Both the position numbers and the translations under genes were made by a program. Positions 1 through 10,923 of a stretch of DNA of 64,000 bases are shown piece by piece; position 1 is the first letter of the stretch, and every line of letters begins with the position of its first letter. A model generated the notes under the pieces. That model saw nothing but the letters and a program-made list of their open reading frames with translations, was not told where the DNA came from and made no database searches. The stretch lies in contig NC_080423.1 in assembly GCF_029873635.1 (NCBI RefSeq), positions 92,795,691 to 92,859,690 of the forward strand, given 5' to 3'. This DNA is from Malania oleifera (taxonomy: Eukaryota; Streptophyta; Magnoliopsida; Santalales; Ximeniaceae).

Positions 1-1740
1 TTATTTTTAATATATCATTTATCTCTAATGAACTCATCTTGTCACTAATTTAGAAAGTTATTTTTTATACATAAGAAAGAAAATGAGATTCATTTTTCTA
101 ATTTTTTCTTAAACAAAATTTGGGAGGAGTGAGAATCCACACATCAGTTATGATTCAAGTTCAAGTTATGTTGAATTTTATCTAAATTGTAACAAATTTA
201 TATATAAAGTTTCAAATTTGTGTCATCAAATACAATATAATTTACAAATTTTGATAAGTCAATATAGAGAAGTGATGCGAAAAGCTTGATGAAGATGACA
301 CTACAATGATACATATAAATAATTATCTCCCAAAGGCAACTAGTTAACCACATACCTTTTGTCATTTATATAGTTTGTATTATCAAATTCCAAACACAAA
401 CAAATCATAGTCATGTGTAGTAGATCGGATTGTACTCTAACAAAAAAATTTGTATGATTTTGGCATGGAGCACACTCAATATGAGTATATAAGACTACTG
501 TTGAACAAGTTAAATTAACTTAAATATAACCTTTTAACTTTATTATTAAGCATTTATAGATCAACAAACTACAACTTATTTGTTACTATAAGATAATTAT
601 ACAATAGCAAATTTTATAATACTTTTGAAATCCCGAGGAAGATCAATGAAATTTTTAAAAATTTTAAAAAATCTTCACTGAAGTGCAAATGACTTGATTT
701 CAATATATAGTTTTTGGATTCCAAATTTGGAGGGCTTCTCATTGGGATGTAAAAATTATATTTTGGAAGATTGAAATTAAATTAGAGAAGTAGTAAGAAG
801 ATAGTCAATGATATTTTGAATTGTTTTGACCAAAATTTTAACCATAAAATTACGTATCCATATGTATATTCATAGTGGTTCATAGTAAATTAAATTCAAG
901 TTAAGTTCAGCAAGTTTAAATTCAGTTCTAATTATTTTGTACATGATGATGTTACTCGTTTGATTACGAACCACATGTAAAAATGGATGGATCATACTAC
1001 ATTCAAAGAGTTGTTATTTTGTATATTATTACCATAAAAAAGAACTATGGTATTGAGAAGGGGGGGTTAAAGAAAAGGGGAAGCACTTGAATTATTGAAT
1101 ATGATTATTAATAAGTTTGTAGAATGATCATACTTTAAAAGAAAAAAAAAAAGGTTTTTAAAATTGATCAAGATAACCAAACTATATTATAATATTCTTC
1201 AATGGAACCACACATCCGAGGGTAGTATTGTCGCCCTTGTTACGAATTAGGAAGGACTTGTAATACCCATTAGAAATGGCATTGTGCATTCCAAAATAAC
1301 CTTATCAAAGTGAGTTAAGACCCACAAACAACACAAAAAATACAAACAAACAAATGTCCTAAACACTATTTCTTCTGTGATATTAATGAATATGTAAATT
1401 TAAAATATTGAAGATAAAATTTGAAGCATTAATATTTGATCAATATACTTTTTTTTTATTTCAAATATTCAGATTATATTATTAAAAATTTACATGATTA
1501 TGCGGAGTATATACAAATACTATTAAAGACATAAACGTTAATGAAATTATTAATTAAAAAAACTAACATTCCTCTAGATGCAGCAACGAACCCAAATAGT
1601 CGGAATGCGGCGTGTGATATCAAACCAACTCAAAACATAAATAATTATCTCATGTAAATCTCAGTAAGTTAAATAAAATATTCACATTTTTTTCTAAATA
1701 TTAAATAACATACCCCATCTTCGGCCCTTAAATAGCCTCG
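1..1740. other. AT-rich intergenic DNA
   Basis: No open reading frame of note, no protein similarity that I recognise and no clear element ends. The stretch is AT-rich with short A and T runs, for example around 1140-1155 and 1449-1457. I see nothing that supports a gene. Confidence 0.6.
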
Positions 1741-1899
1741 CCTCGCCTTCGCCCGAGCCCAAACGGTCACCTGCACCTCGAACGATCACCTGCCAATGCA
1801 ACGGTCCTCTGCAAGCTCGAAGGTCTGCAACTTTTCTCCCTTTCTCCTTTGCAGTATTGTGTTTTGTGAAGCCTCGGGGAGGAATTCAGCAGACGAAGC

Positions 1900-2200
1900 A
1901 AATCTCGCAGAACCATCCTGCGAGATTTACCACGTGTCACCACGCGGATGGATGTCAGGCGCAAATCTCGCAGCTTCGTCCTGCGAGATTTTCGCCACGC
2001 GTCACGACTAGATCGATGCCTCGTAATCTCGCAGCCACGCGTCGCCTCTCCGTTCGATGGCTTCTTAAATCTCGCATCTTGGAGCTGCGAGATTTCTTCA
2101 AGCGTTGCCACGCGTCACCTGCCCCCTGTTTCTCTCTTTGCCACGCGCCGAAGGCAGAGTGGCCATCAGTTTAAATCTCGCAGCATGAAGCTGTGAGATT
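1900..2200. repeat. Array of short hairpins with a conserved 11-bp arm
   Basis: Four inverted repeats and one lone arm use the same arm, AAATCTCGCAG and its complement CTGCGAGATTT. They lie at 1900-1910/1918-1928 (loop 7 nt), 1963-1973/1981-1991 (loop 7), 2067-2076/2085-2095 (loop about 8) and 2173-2183/2191-2200 (loop 7, one C-to-T change that leaves a G.U pair in RNA). The lone left arm is at 2025-2034. Loops differ from one another while arms hardly change. A second motif, CCACGYGTC, follows most hairpins (near 1930, 1995, 2035 and 2108). The array lies in a locally GC-rich stretch (about 1740-2200) that stands out from the AT-rich surroundings. Its class and function are unknown to me. 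Confidence 0.85.
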
Positions 2201-2288
2201 ACGTAAGCATTATTTTGGAAAAAAATTTCCCAATCAAAGTATTATTTTATATTTTATTTCTTCTTAATTATAAAACGGGAAAAAACTC

Positions 2289-2326
<38 letters not shown>

Positions 2327-2327
2327 A
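2289..2327. repeat. (CA)n(TA)n microsatellite
   Basis: A CA run passes directly into a TA run. The spurious open frames here are low-complexity only. Confidence 0.9.
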
Positions 2328-2379
2328 AATAAATAATTGATAAAAAAGAAAATGAATACTGAATTTAACCCTTTCCCTC

Positions 2380-2693
2380 TTAAGCCAGATTCCAGAACAC
2401 ACCCGCGCGTCCAGCCAAATTCCCTTTCCCTCTTCTATTGCAGCCCTAATCTGCCGCCGAGAAGCCTTGCGGCACAAGAGCCTTGTGCCCTGCTGTTTGT
2501 GAACTGAATCTGTCGCCGTGAAGCCAAGAAGCCCGAAAATCCTTCTGCACGAGAAGCCTTGCGCCCTTGCTGCTGTGAAGCTGTTCATGAATCTGCTGTC
2601 GTGAAGCCCTTTCAGCCGTGAGTTTCCCTCCCCCCCCCCCCCCCCCTTTCGTGACAGTAGCATTTTGCAATTCATAGCCACATTCATTTATAT

Positions 2694-2742
<49 letters not shown>

Positions 2743-2830
2743 ACACACACACACACACACGCAATATACCAAGACTGATGTCGCACTAGAAGGGTTGTGC
2801 ATTCTGTGCAGGATGACCAAAAAGAGCAAG
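2380..2830 (+). promoter_or_regulatory. Possible promoter, 5' leader and tiny first coding exon of an unidentified gene
   Basis: The stretch is unusually GC-rich for the window. It contains several imperfect copies of a GAAGCC-centred motif (2459-2610) and a long CT tract, features often seen in plant 5' leaders. At 2813-2830 there is ATG plus five codons (MTKKSK) followed directly by GTCAGT, a good splice donor. A first coding exon of 18 nt is therefore possible. No downstream exon could be identified, so this is a weak inference. Confidence 0.2.
2630..2761. repeat. C-run, (TC)n and (AC)n microsatellite cluster
   Basis: A run of about 17 C (2630-2646), a TC run (about 2697-2737) and an AC run (about 2742-2761) follow one another within 130 bp. 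Overlapping open frames are artefacts of these repeats. Confidence 0.9.
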
Positions 2831-3139
2831 GTCAGTGTTGTTTTTTGTTTCTTACTCATGATGATAATACTTCTAATGTGCTTGGATGATCCAATTTAAA
2901 GTTAGTATTTTACTAAACTGAATGATATTTGGTATGTTAGGACTTCAGATTTTTAGTTCATTCAGTTTATTACTCAGTCTAGTCCAAATATATGGCAAAT
3001 AAAGCCACATGACATAATTGCCAAGAAATTTGAATTATTAATGAAGTACCTAAGAATCAGAAAGCATAATACAGAGCCTTGCTCTCTTGCCATACAAAAT
3101 TTTTCTTTAAATGAAAATTGTTGTATTTGTGTGGCTCTT
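2831..3139. other. Unassigned DNA
   Basis: Ordinary AT-rich sequence. It would be intron if the tentative exon at 2813-2830 is real. No motif or coding similarity was seen. Confidence 0.4.
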
Positions 3140-3625
3140 ATACTTTATGGAGTATATAGATAAAAGGAAGAAAAACATATATGAAGTCTTTTGGTGATGA
3201 GCAGCAGAGACTCATTGACGAGTGGACCCTGCTCATCGATGAGTGGACCCTTCTCGTCGACGTGTGGATCCTTCTCGTCGACGAGTGCTCACAGGCTGCA
3301 AGAAAGAATTTAAATTTTGAATTGGAACGTTCGGTTGGGTATTTGGAGGGAAGCCTCCGAGGGGTTGATAAATATGTCTTTCTGGGCATATTAAAAGTGT
3401 GAGAGATCATTGTATCTTTGTATTGTGTAACTTTCATTTTTATAGTGAAACCTTTGCCGGATTGCTCCTGTGAATGTAGTCATTGCCGAATCACATATAT
3501 TTGTGTGTTGATTCTTGTTGTTTTCACCTATTATGAGTGTTTGAATTATACTTTAGTGCTTCATTGCTTGCTGCGTTCATAATTTCCGCACAAAATTGTA
3601 GTGAAATAAATTTGAAAACTTGCTC
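3140..3625 (+). mobile_element. LTR fragment, probably copia-type solo LTR remnant
   Basis: The stretch has LTR-like composition. Several copies of a GTCGAC-containing motif (CTCATTGACGAGTGGACCC and variants, 3210-3290) are followed by sequence around 3440-3600 of the kind found near the ends of copia LTRs in plants (a GCCGGATTGCTCCTGTG segment). No coding region or second LTR is present nearby, so it is best read as a solo LTR or LTR fragment. The ends are not defined. Confidence 0.4.
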
Positions 3626-4423
3626 TAATTGACTTGGAACTATCCAAGGCTTACCTCCACATTGTGATTTTTTTCAGCATTGTTTTTTCAGCTTGATAGC
3701 TGCTGCCTAGTTTCTATTTCAAACCAATCTTACCAATTTAGCAACAGCTGAAATCTCTTGCTGGGTAATTCTTATGAAATGCTGCTCTCCTAATTTGATA
3801 TTCTTGTATTTCAGTCACTGATAAAGTCTGTGAAGGTAGAAGGAATTAGAAACACCCAGTAATTTGTTGAAATTCATAAGTCATAAATTCATATTGTGGC
3901 AGTGTAGTTCTTACACCACAAAGCAGCAAGTCTCATGGCTCTAGCATGTGGATTAGATCACCCATTTTAAGCCTACTGTTTGGATTTGGATTAACACACT
4001 GAAGAGCAATTGAGGGAATTTGAGTTTCTTCAGGGAAGGCAGTCCACACAACTTGGAAGCATATGCTGGTGCTACATAACTAGAAAACCAAGCAATTCAT
4101 GTTATAAAAGGAATCCAAGGGAAAAAATTGAAACAGCCGAAGACATGCTTGAAACAGCCGAAGACATGCTTCACAACAGAACATTTTAAAAAATGAGTAA
4201 CTTTTTTTTTTTTGGAAACTCCATCTCTCTCTCAACTAGGGATGTACCGCTATGCAGAGCCCCCACAAGATGACTCATTTTAATTTGTTGTGTATAATCT
4301 TACAACATATTACGCAATAATACGCTTTTAAAAAATGAGTAATCAAGTGTTTTTTATTTTTATGTTGAAAATCTTCCCTCTAGTGGGAGTGTGAACCTTT
4401 ATGTGTCCACACAGAGGCAACTC
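3626..4423. other. Unassigned DNA
   Basis: No gene or element could be supported. A short direct duplication (GAAACAGCCGAAGACATGCTT and its repeat, 4129-4170) and a T run at 4203-4214 are the only structures noticed. Confidence 0.4.
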
Positions 4424-4964
4424 ATTGTAATACTTTCAGGATGCATGCTCTGCCTCTGCTCTTATGCTTTTTGACTGGTCTTACTTGTGGATTAGGTCTT
4501 CAATTTTGGACGCCCTCAATCATCTTGCACAACATGCATGGTCTGCCTTTAAACTAGCATTATAAAAAAAACATGATTAGAGACAAGAATATCCTGAGTT
4601 TAAAGCCATTGTAAGCATCGCAAGCTTGAGCATAAAACTGAAGCCTCTTCAGTGTAGCAAGCTATGGCAAAACACAGCAACCTCCAACCTATCTTTAACC
4701 AACTGAACTGAATATATCTCATATTACCATCGCAAAGTACACCAGATAAAAATCTTCAATGTTCACATTAGATAATGCTTAAAATGTGCAACTATTAGAG
4801 ATGTACCATGAAAATTTTAGAATCTTTGTGCTGGCTCCATTGTAATACTTTCAGGATGCATGCTTTGCCTCTAGCCCTTGTGCTTTTTGACTAGTCTTAC
4901 TTGTGGGTCAGGTCTTCAATTTTGGACACCCTCAATCACCTAGCACAACATGCATGGTCTGCCT
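4424..4964. repeat. Direct repeat, two 125-bp copies
   Basis: Copy 1 is at 4424-4548 and copy 2 at 4839-4964. They share most positions over about 125 bp, starting with ATTGTAATACTTTCAGG and ending with ACATGCATGGTCTGCCT, and differ by scattered substitutions. Neither copy has LTR-like TG/CA ends or a primer-binding site beside it, so duplication of a non-LTR sequence is the simplest reading. Confidence 0.75.
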
Positions 4965-5869
4965 CAAACAAGGTTCTTTCACAAGATGGACCTCTATCAC
5001 AATGTGCATCATTGCAATTCATGATGCCTCCACAAACTGATCGAGGTAGATACTGTTTGCCTTAGAATATGTGTGTACCTACTGTGGACCTTGAGTGTAT
5101 GCATCTTATAGGAAATGCAAAACTTATGTTGGGATTAACTACGTGATATTTGGGATTATAATTGTTGTTACGGATAGACTAGGGTAAGGTTAAGACTATG
5201 CAAATGGATGATGTTTGAAAAACTAATGCTTTACAGGAAGATGTGTATGGTGAACTAGGATATCTAAGGCTAGGTTGCTTGATGAAGTTTTCATTTATTT
5301 ATGCTTTGCTTTAAGTGGTTAACTAGAGGTGTTTGTGTTGTTGGAAACATATGCTTGCATTTTTAATGTAGATTTCCTTTTTCTTTCCTTCGTTTTCCTT
5401 CTTATTCTACTTGTCTTATTTTTATTTCTATATTTTCATTCTGCTTTTCTACAGGTCATACCTTATGATGAGCTAATGGTTTAGTATGAACTTCTTAGAA
5501 TCAATGATGGATTGGATGGAGATTGTGACTTAAGAGTTGGACATGACTTTTTTGTTTTGGTTTATGAATGTACTAGACAAATATGTTTGGATTTGGGACT
5601 TGTCTATTTATGCATTTCGTTTTTGAAAGTATTGTTTTGCAAGACAATTCTATAATTGTTTGAATTTTATAGTGAGTGGTCAGTATTTGATTATAATCAA
5701 TTTTGATAAAAATCATTTGCTTGTGGATCTTTATTTTAAATAGTTGGCGACAATTATGTTTACTATTTTCAGGTTTAAATGTTATGTTCTGGTGGTAAAA
5801 AATTATATATAATTGGGCTTTTAATAGGTGGTTAAGTTTTAGTGGCAATTATAATTGCCCTAAAACATA
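4965..5869. other. Unassigned DNA
   Basis: AT-rich sequence without a supported gene. The open frame on the minus strand around 5573-5848 has low-complexity, AT-driven composition and no recognisable domain. Confidence 0.4.
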
Positions 5870-6162
5870 TTGTACATATATTTAGCGGAGATTTAAATTT
5901 GATGGTAAAAGGTTTATACACAAGCTTGCAAAGTCTTTTTAGTAACAAATATAATTGTCGCTATTAATTGCCTTTAATGTCCATATTTGTTGCGGTGATT
6001 GACATGACCTTTACTGGCAATGTTTGTAATCGCCACTAGAACTTTTGCAAATGCCAACTCTCGCAGCAATTGCGCATTCGCCAGTGAAAAAAAAATAGCG
6101 ACCAATATAATTGCTGCGAAATGGTGAAAATAACCACTGCGAAAAGCGTTTTCTGTAGTAGT
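5870..6162. mobile_element. CACTA-like transposon end (fragment)
   Basis: The right edge, GTTTTCTGTAGTAG at about 6148-6161, is the complement of CTACTACAGAAAAC. That resembles the CACTACAAGAAAA-type terminal inverted repeats of plant CACTA elements. Inside it lie many short GCGAC/GCGAAA/CGCCACT-like words (5990-6140), as expected of subterminal repeats. The opposite end and a 3-bp target duplication were not found, so only one terminal fragment is proposed. Confidence 0.4.
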
Positions 6163-6194
6163 AATGCCTCATTTATTAGATTAATTATTGAGAT

Positions 6195-6355
6195 TGTTAA
6201 TACCAGAGGAATCCATAGGTGTGCTTGATACATATGAGTGAGTATCAACTTGATCCAAAAGTTTAAGTCAATGGGCCTTGGGCCCAAACATAAGCACTTA
6301 TCATCTACTCACTTTTTTTCAATGTGGGACAAACTTACAAGTAGAATTATCAACA
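6195..6355 (-). repeat. TRIM 3' LTR (minus-strand orientation)
   Basis: 161 bp, read on the plus strand from TGTTAATACC to ATTATCAACA. It matches the LTR at 6669-6835 over its length with scattered changes. Confidence 0.85.
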
Positions 6356-6653
6356 ATCTCTTCCTCACTTGTGAGTTTCAATGCTCTCCCTTGAACGGAA
6401 GTGTTCCCACCTGTGAGTTCCAACTGATCCCCCTCGAACGGAAGTCATTTTCTCCCTCATGGACTAATTCGCTAACAGTTTGCTCTAGTGGGTCTTACCA
6501 CTGCGTCTTGTGTGTCTCAGATTGTATTCTATGTGGGCCTCCAAAGTAATCCCTACCTCCTATGTTTTGATCATATTTGTATCAATTTTTATAGTCTAGA
6601 TGATCTTTGTTGACCTTGGTCACACACTCCCTTACCCAGACTTATGAGTCGTC

Positions 6654-6666
6654 AGCTCTGATACCA
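6654..6666 (-). other. Primer-binding site of the TRIM element
   Basis: The minus strand reads TGGTATCAGAGCT, complementary to the 3' end of plant initiator tRNA-Met. It lies 2 bp from the 5' LTR. Confidence 0.85.
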
Positions 6667-6668
6667 CA

Positions 6669-6835
6669 TTTTAATACTGGAGGAGTTTATAGGTGTACTT
6701 GATACATATGGGTGAGCATCAACTTGATCAAAAAGTTTAAGCCTTTTGGGTTTTGGATTCAATCATGTATATAATCACCCTTCATCTACTCACTTTTTTT
6801 AATGTGGGACAAATTCACAAGTGAAATTATCAACA
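6669..6835 (-). repeat. TRIM 5' LTR (minus-strand orientation)
   Basis: 167 bp. The end next to the target duplication at 6836-6840 keeps the CAACA terminus, while the inner end has changed from TG to TT. Confidence 0.85.
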
Positions 6836-7205
6836 GAGATATTTATAACTTTTTTTAAAGAGGTAAAGAAAAGAGATTTATAAAAGCACCGAAAGACTTT
6901 TGCATTATGAGATATATAATTAATATCAATTAAAAAAATAATAAGTAAAAATTTCAAAGTCCCAAGAGTTTTTATATAAAATATTCATCCATCAATTATA
7001 AGATATCACTAATAATTTATATTTATGAAAAAATATTGTTAGTCGTAGATGTTATGTGAGTTTAATTGTATTATTTTGATGAAAACAAGCCATTAGTGGT
7101 TTTAGGTGAACTTGTCTTTGCATAATACGTTATACTAAGTCAAACTCAAGTGCAAATATTAAGTAAATTAGTAATAGGTTAGACATCATCAAAAAGGGAG
7201 ATAAA
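6836..7205. other. Unassigned AT-rich DNA ending in a purine tract
   Basis: No gene seen. The last 25 bp (ATCAAAAAGGGAGAT at 7188-7202) look like the polypurine tract that precedes a 3' LTR in SIRE-type copia elements. The LTR at 7206 may therefore once have belonged to an upstream or tandem copy as well. Confidence 0.4.
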
Positions 7206-8962
7206 TGTTACCCTTGTTGGCTGCATTATCATGGTATTATGTGTTTTGATGATATTAACCTATATATAGTTTTTTGTTGTTTTTCATCTTTGCAGATCAT
7301 GTTTAGTACAAGTTCAATGACAATTACATAAAGTACTAAGATCAAAGGCAAAGATCGGATCGAGTTGACGTTTAAATAGGAAGATCAAATGAACACGTAC
7401 TCGGAAAGGATTCAAGCACATCCAAGGAAACTTAATGTTGTATAATATATAATGGGGTGTGTGTTTGAGGTAGTTTATGTTGTAACTCTTACGTTTTGTT
7501 TCTTGCATGATTTTTGAGTAAGAGTTAAACAATTGCATGTATACTATAACACATTAGTTTATAAGATTTCACTTAAGTCAACAAACTCACATACATAGTT
7601 TTCAAAGTTAACTCAAAGAGTTTGTCAAAAGAATCCTAAACTTAAATATATTTTTCAAAGGGACAAGTTTTCATTATCTTGGTTTTATAAACATTTTCAT
7701 ACTTAGTGCCGGTTGTGTCAAAATGAGCTTTATGTCCTAAGCAATTCAAGAAAGTCAAGTATATTTTCATAAAGGACATACTAAGCATATAAGATATCGA
7801 AGCGAATTTTCAAATGTGTTTTTATTAACAAGATATCTTATATTTAATAGAAAACTCATTTGAAGAAGTATTAAACTATATTAGACTTAATATATTTCAT
7901 ATACTTTTATCTAAGAATGTTTTAATTATTTAAAAGGCTTTTTGGTTGGATTTAAAATCTAAGTTATGCACCTATCAAATTTTCTGAACACGCTTCATTT
8001 TTTTTGGGTATAACTTTTGCTAGAAAAGTACAAAAAAGGACGATCTTGGTGTTTCTGGAAAGTTGAGAAAAAATCTCACAACTTTCATGTTGATGACTTT
8101 TTCTAATTCAAGGCACTCGTCGACAAGAATATGAGATTCATTGATAAGTGACTAGTTGACACAAGTCGACGAGTGCATGGCACTAGTCGACGAGGCCAAC
8201 GGGCAGAATGACACTAACGGGCAAAAACAACTAGTTTTGTTTGGGAATTGCTCCTAGTAATCCAATAAAGGCTAGTTGGGTATTTTGGCTATAAATACAA
8301 GCTATTACTCTTGTTTAGTCATGATTTTAATGATTTATACAAGCTTATAGTGAAAAATATCCTTAATTCCAAAACCTAACACATTGCATCTTAGTTCATA
8401 TTCACATGTGCTCATCTCTCTTGTTCTCCAAATCTTGTTTGATATAATTCTTGAGAGAGAAGTGTGAGGTTTGCTTTGTATTTAATATTTGCTCATTGAA
8501 AGAGCATTCTCATTATAATCATCTATTTCGTGTAAGGTTCTTTGTGAACCATTGTGAGGGTTCTTGGTGAATAGCTTGGTAAAGGCTCTTTGTGAAAAAT
8601 AAAAATTTGTTCCCAAGTGTAGGGTTGTGTATCCTGAGTTGTAAGACTTGCTCCACCGGGGAAGGAACGTTGATAGTGTATTGTGGAATCCTTGACCTGG
8701 TGCTAAGGCGTGAACGTAAGCTTAGAGCCAAACTACATAAAAATCCTGGTATTGATTTTCTCTCCCTACTCTTTATTTTATTGTCTTGTGCATGATTTAT
8801 ATTTTGTATATTGTGATATAATTGCTTGTCATCTTGCCAAGAGATTTTATTTTGTTGAAATATTTAATATACGCAAAAAGAGTCCATCACCTCCCCTCTA
8901 ACTCTACATTGTATATCCGCTGCGGGGTACACGTATATACTCCCGGGCTATGACGATTAACA
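7206..8962 (+). mobile_element. 5' LTR of a SIRE-like copia element
   Basis: About 1.75 kb of non-coding DNA ending TTAACA just before a primer-binding site. Its sequence from about 7287 onward is repeated at 31664-33325, including the GTCGAC-rich stretch (8107-8195 against about 32485-32560) and the terminal part with CTCCCGGGCTA. The left edge is taken at TGTTACCC, but TGTTGGC at 7215 is equally possible because the second copy lacks this end. Long LTRs and a long coiled-coil gag tail fit the SIRE lineage. Confidence 0.7.
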
Positions 8963-8964
8963 AG

Positions 8965-8976
8965 TGCTATCAGAGC
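8965..8976 (+). other. Primer-binding site of the SIRE-like element
   Basis: TGCTATCAGAGC, one mismatch from the tRNA-Met site TGGTATCAGAGC, placed 2 bp after the LTR end. Confidence 0.75.
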
Positions 8977-9022
8977 TAGACGCTTGCATTTAACGGTGTA
9001 AAATCCAAAGCGTAAAGATCAA

Positions 9023-10335
9023 ATGGAGTGTTTGGCGAGTGCCTCCTCTCAAGGACAATCTGTGACAAGACCGCCATTGTTTAGCAATTCAAACTAGCCA
9101 GCTTGGAAAAACCGAATGACTACCTTCATCAAAACACACGATTTCAAGATATGATGGGTCATCTCAGAGGGAGATTATGAATTCAAAAATGCCAAAAGTG
9201 AACCAAAACAACCTAAGGAGTTGTCGGAAACCGAACTAAGGCTAGTTGAGCTTAACTTTCAAACCAAAAACTTTCTTTATTGTGCTTTAAATAATGATGA
9301 ATACAATCGTGTTTGTGGTTGTGATACTGGTAAAGAAATATGAGAAAAACTTGAAGTCACATATGAAGGCACTTAACAAGTTAAGAAGTCCAAAATTTAC
9401 ATATTAGTCAATGAGTATGAAATGTTTAAAATGGACGAGGGAGAATCCATCACATCCATGTTCACTCGGTTCACTCACATCACAAGTAAACTAAAAGCAC
9501 TCGGTAGAACTTAGACTATGGAGGATAATGTTCAAAAAGTTCTCTGATCTTTACCCGAGTCATGGCATGCAAAATCCACCGCCATTGAGGAGGCAAAGGA
9601 TTTAACCAAAGTCACACTTGATGAGCTTATTGGGTCACTTATGACTTATGAACTTAAGAAAAATACGACTTTAGATCCTAAAAAGCTTAGGAAGGATAAA
9701 TGCATTGCTTTTATATCATCTAGTCCAAATTGTAAAGGAGTTCTTGAAAACGATGAAGATAGTAAGGATGATATGAAATCACTAGTAAGAGACTTGAGGA
9801 AATCCCTTGTAGATAAACAACACTTTAGGAATAAAGAAATAAGCAAAAATGAGAAAAAAAAAAAAAAAAGGCACATCATTGCTTCATGGCCAACGAACAT
9901 GAAGAAAAAGGAACAAGTTCGGAAGATGATGATGATACTCCTTCTTATGATGAAATAGCAGAAACTTGTGCTAAATTGTAGGATGAATTAGTCTTAGCAA
10001 AAAGAAGAAACAAAAATGTTGAGAAAGAGCTTGCTATGGTTAAACTAAGGGAGTCCTCATTGAAAGAAGAAAATGAAACTTTAGAAGTCAAAATCAAAGG
10101 TTTGGAATATAAATTGTCAAAATGGAAAGGAAAAGAATCTTGCCTTTATTCTACCTTAAAAGAGGAAAATATTTCTCTTAAAAAGAAAAATGAGGAGTTT
10201 TTAAAAAAGACTCAAAAAAACCATGGATCTTTTCAAGTTGAGATGAAAATTTTGAAAAATCAAAATGTTTTGAAGGAAAATGTTATCTTGAAAAAGAAAA
10301 ATGAAAATCATGGTATAGCCACAAGAGGGAAATAA
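9023..10335 (+). pseudogene. Decayed gag of the SIRE-like copia element
   Basis: The frame starting at ATGGAGTG (9023) encodes a copia-type capsid. Visible pieces are a W-x-x-W-type segment near 9090-9160 (WKNRMTTFIKTHDF), the CALNNDEYNRVC region (about 9280), KEIWEKLEVTYEGT (9336-9377) and a SLPESWHAK-like motif near 9550-9575. It then runs into a lysine- and glutamate-rich coiled-coil tail (10036-10335). Stop codons interrupt it at several points (for example near 9378 and 9512) and the frame changes, so no full gag can be made. The zinc knuckle and all of pol are missing because the minus-strand copia element starts at 10439. Confidence 0.75.
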
Positions 10336-10438
10336 AACTCTAAAAAGTCTTTGCGAACTAAGAAAAATGATTCTTACAAAAATAATTTTAAAACCTCTTA
10401 TAAATCATATCATTATGCCTTAACAAGAAAAAATAATG

Positions 10439-10850
10439 TGTTGATGCGCAACGATTTTGATCTTCGGATCAACAAAATAAATCACAAAAAAAATATTCAC
10501 AAAAAAATGGAGACGAGAGATTTTACATGGTTCGGCAAGGTTGCCTACGTCCATGGAGCATGCACTTGGAGAAAAATCCACTATGAAATGATGGCAGTAC
10601 AAGATCTGATCAGTCTCTCATCGATCTCAGATCCCCTGTGCACCCCTTCACCTTCAATCCGTTGAAGAAAAGTTCTTCCTAGAGAGAATCCCTCTCTAGC
10701 TCTCCTTGCACAAGAGGACAAGTAATCCCAATATTTTCTCGTGGCTTACAAACATATATATGACACCACACAACCGTTGGATTTAGAGATGATCCAACGG
10801 CTGTGATAAAAGCCACAATAAATAAATAAAAATAAACATATTTTTTAACA
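10439..10850 (-). repeat. 3' LTR of the minus-strand copia element
   Basis: 412 bp. Read on the minus strand it begins TGTTAAAAAATATG and ends GCATCAACA, with TG/CA termini. The minus-strand polypurine tract CCAAGGTGGAGAT (about 10851-10863) lies directly upstream and the pol 3' end (10924) beyond it. Its partner LTR has been lost at the clipped right end of the element near 31660. Confidence 0.7.
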
Positions 10851-10923
10851 ATCTCCACCTTGGCTTTTAATCGCAGCCAAGCACAACATTTCATTCCCAT
10901 GCTCTTGGATGCTTTGTCAACAA

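Larger units (their letters stand above)
6195..6835 (-). mobile_element. Complete TRIM-type miniature LTR retrotransposon
   Basis: A 641-bp element bounded by two direct repeats of 161 and 167 bp. On the minus strand it runs 5' LTR (6669-6835), a 2-bp gap, a primer-binding site TGGTATCAGAGCT complementary to initiator tRNA-Met (6654-6666), about 300 bp without a convincing coding region, a purine-rich tract and the 3' LTR (6195-6355). The 5-bp target duplication GAGAT is present at 6190-6194 and 6836-6840. Size, lack of coding capacity and tRNA-Met site fit terminal-repeat retrotransposons in miniature, which depend on proteins from other elements. The open frame at 6238-6549 crosses an LTR boundary and is not considered a gene. 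Confidence 0.85.

Noticed and set aside
1767..2196. Overlapping open frames on both strands over the hairpin array
   Set aside because: They arise because the locus is GC-rich and the repeat arm is open in several frames. No protein similarity.
1900..2200. CRISPR-like array
   Set aside because: Repeats are palindromic pairs with 7-nt loops and irregular spacing, in a plant genome. There are no unique spacers of constant length and no cas genes.
2268..2859. Minus-strand open frames of 139 and 137 codons
   Set aside because: They contain runs of Cys/Val and Arg/Glu from microsatellites and glycine from the C-run. Not coding.
6238..6549. 103-codon open frame
   Set aside because: It spans the TRIM LTR boundary and internal region. 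These elements carry no gene.
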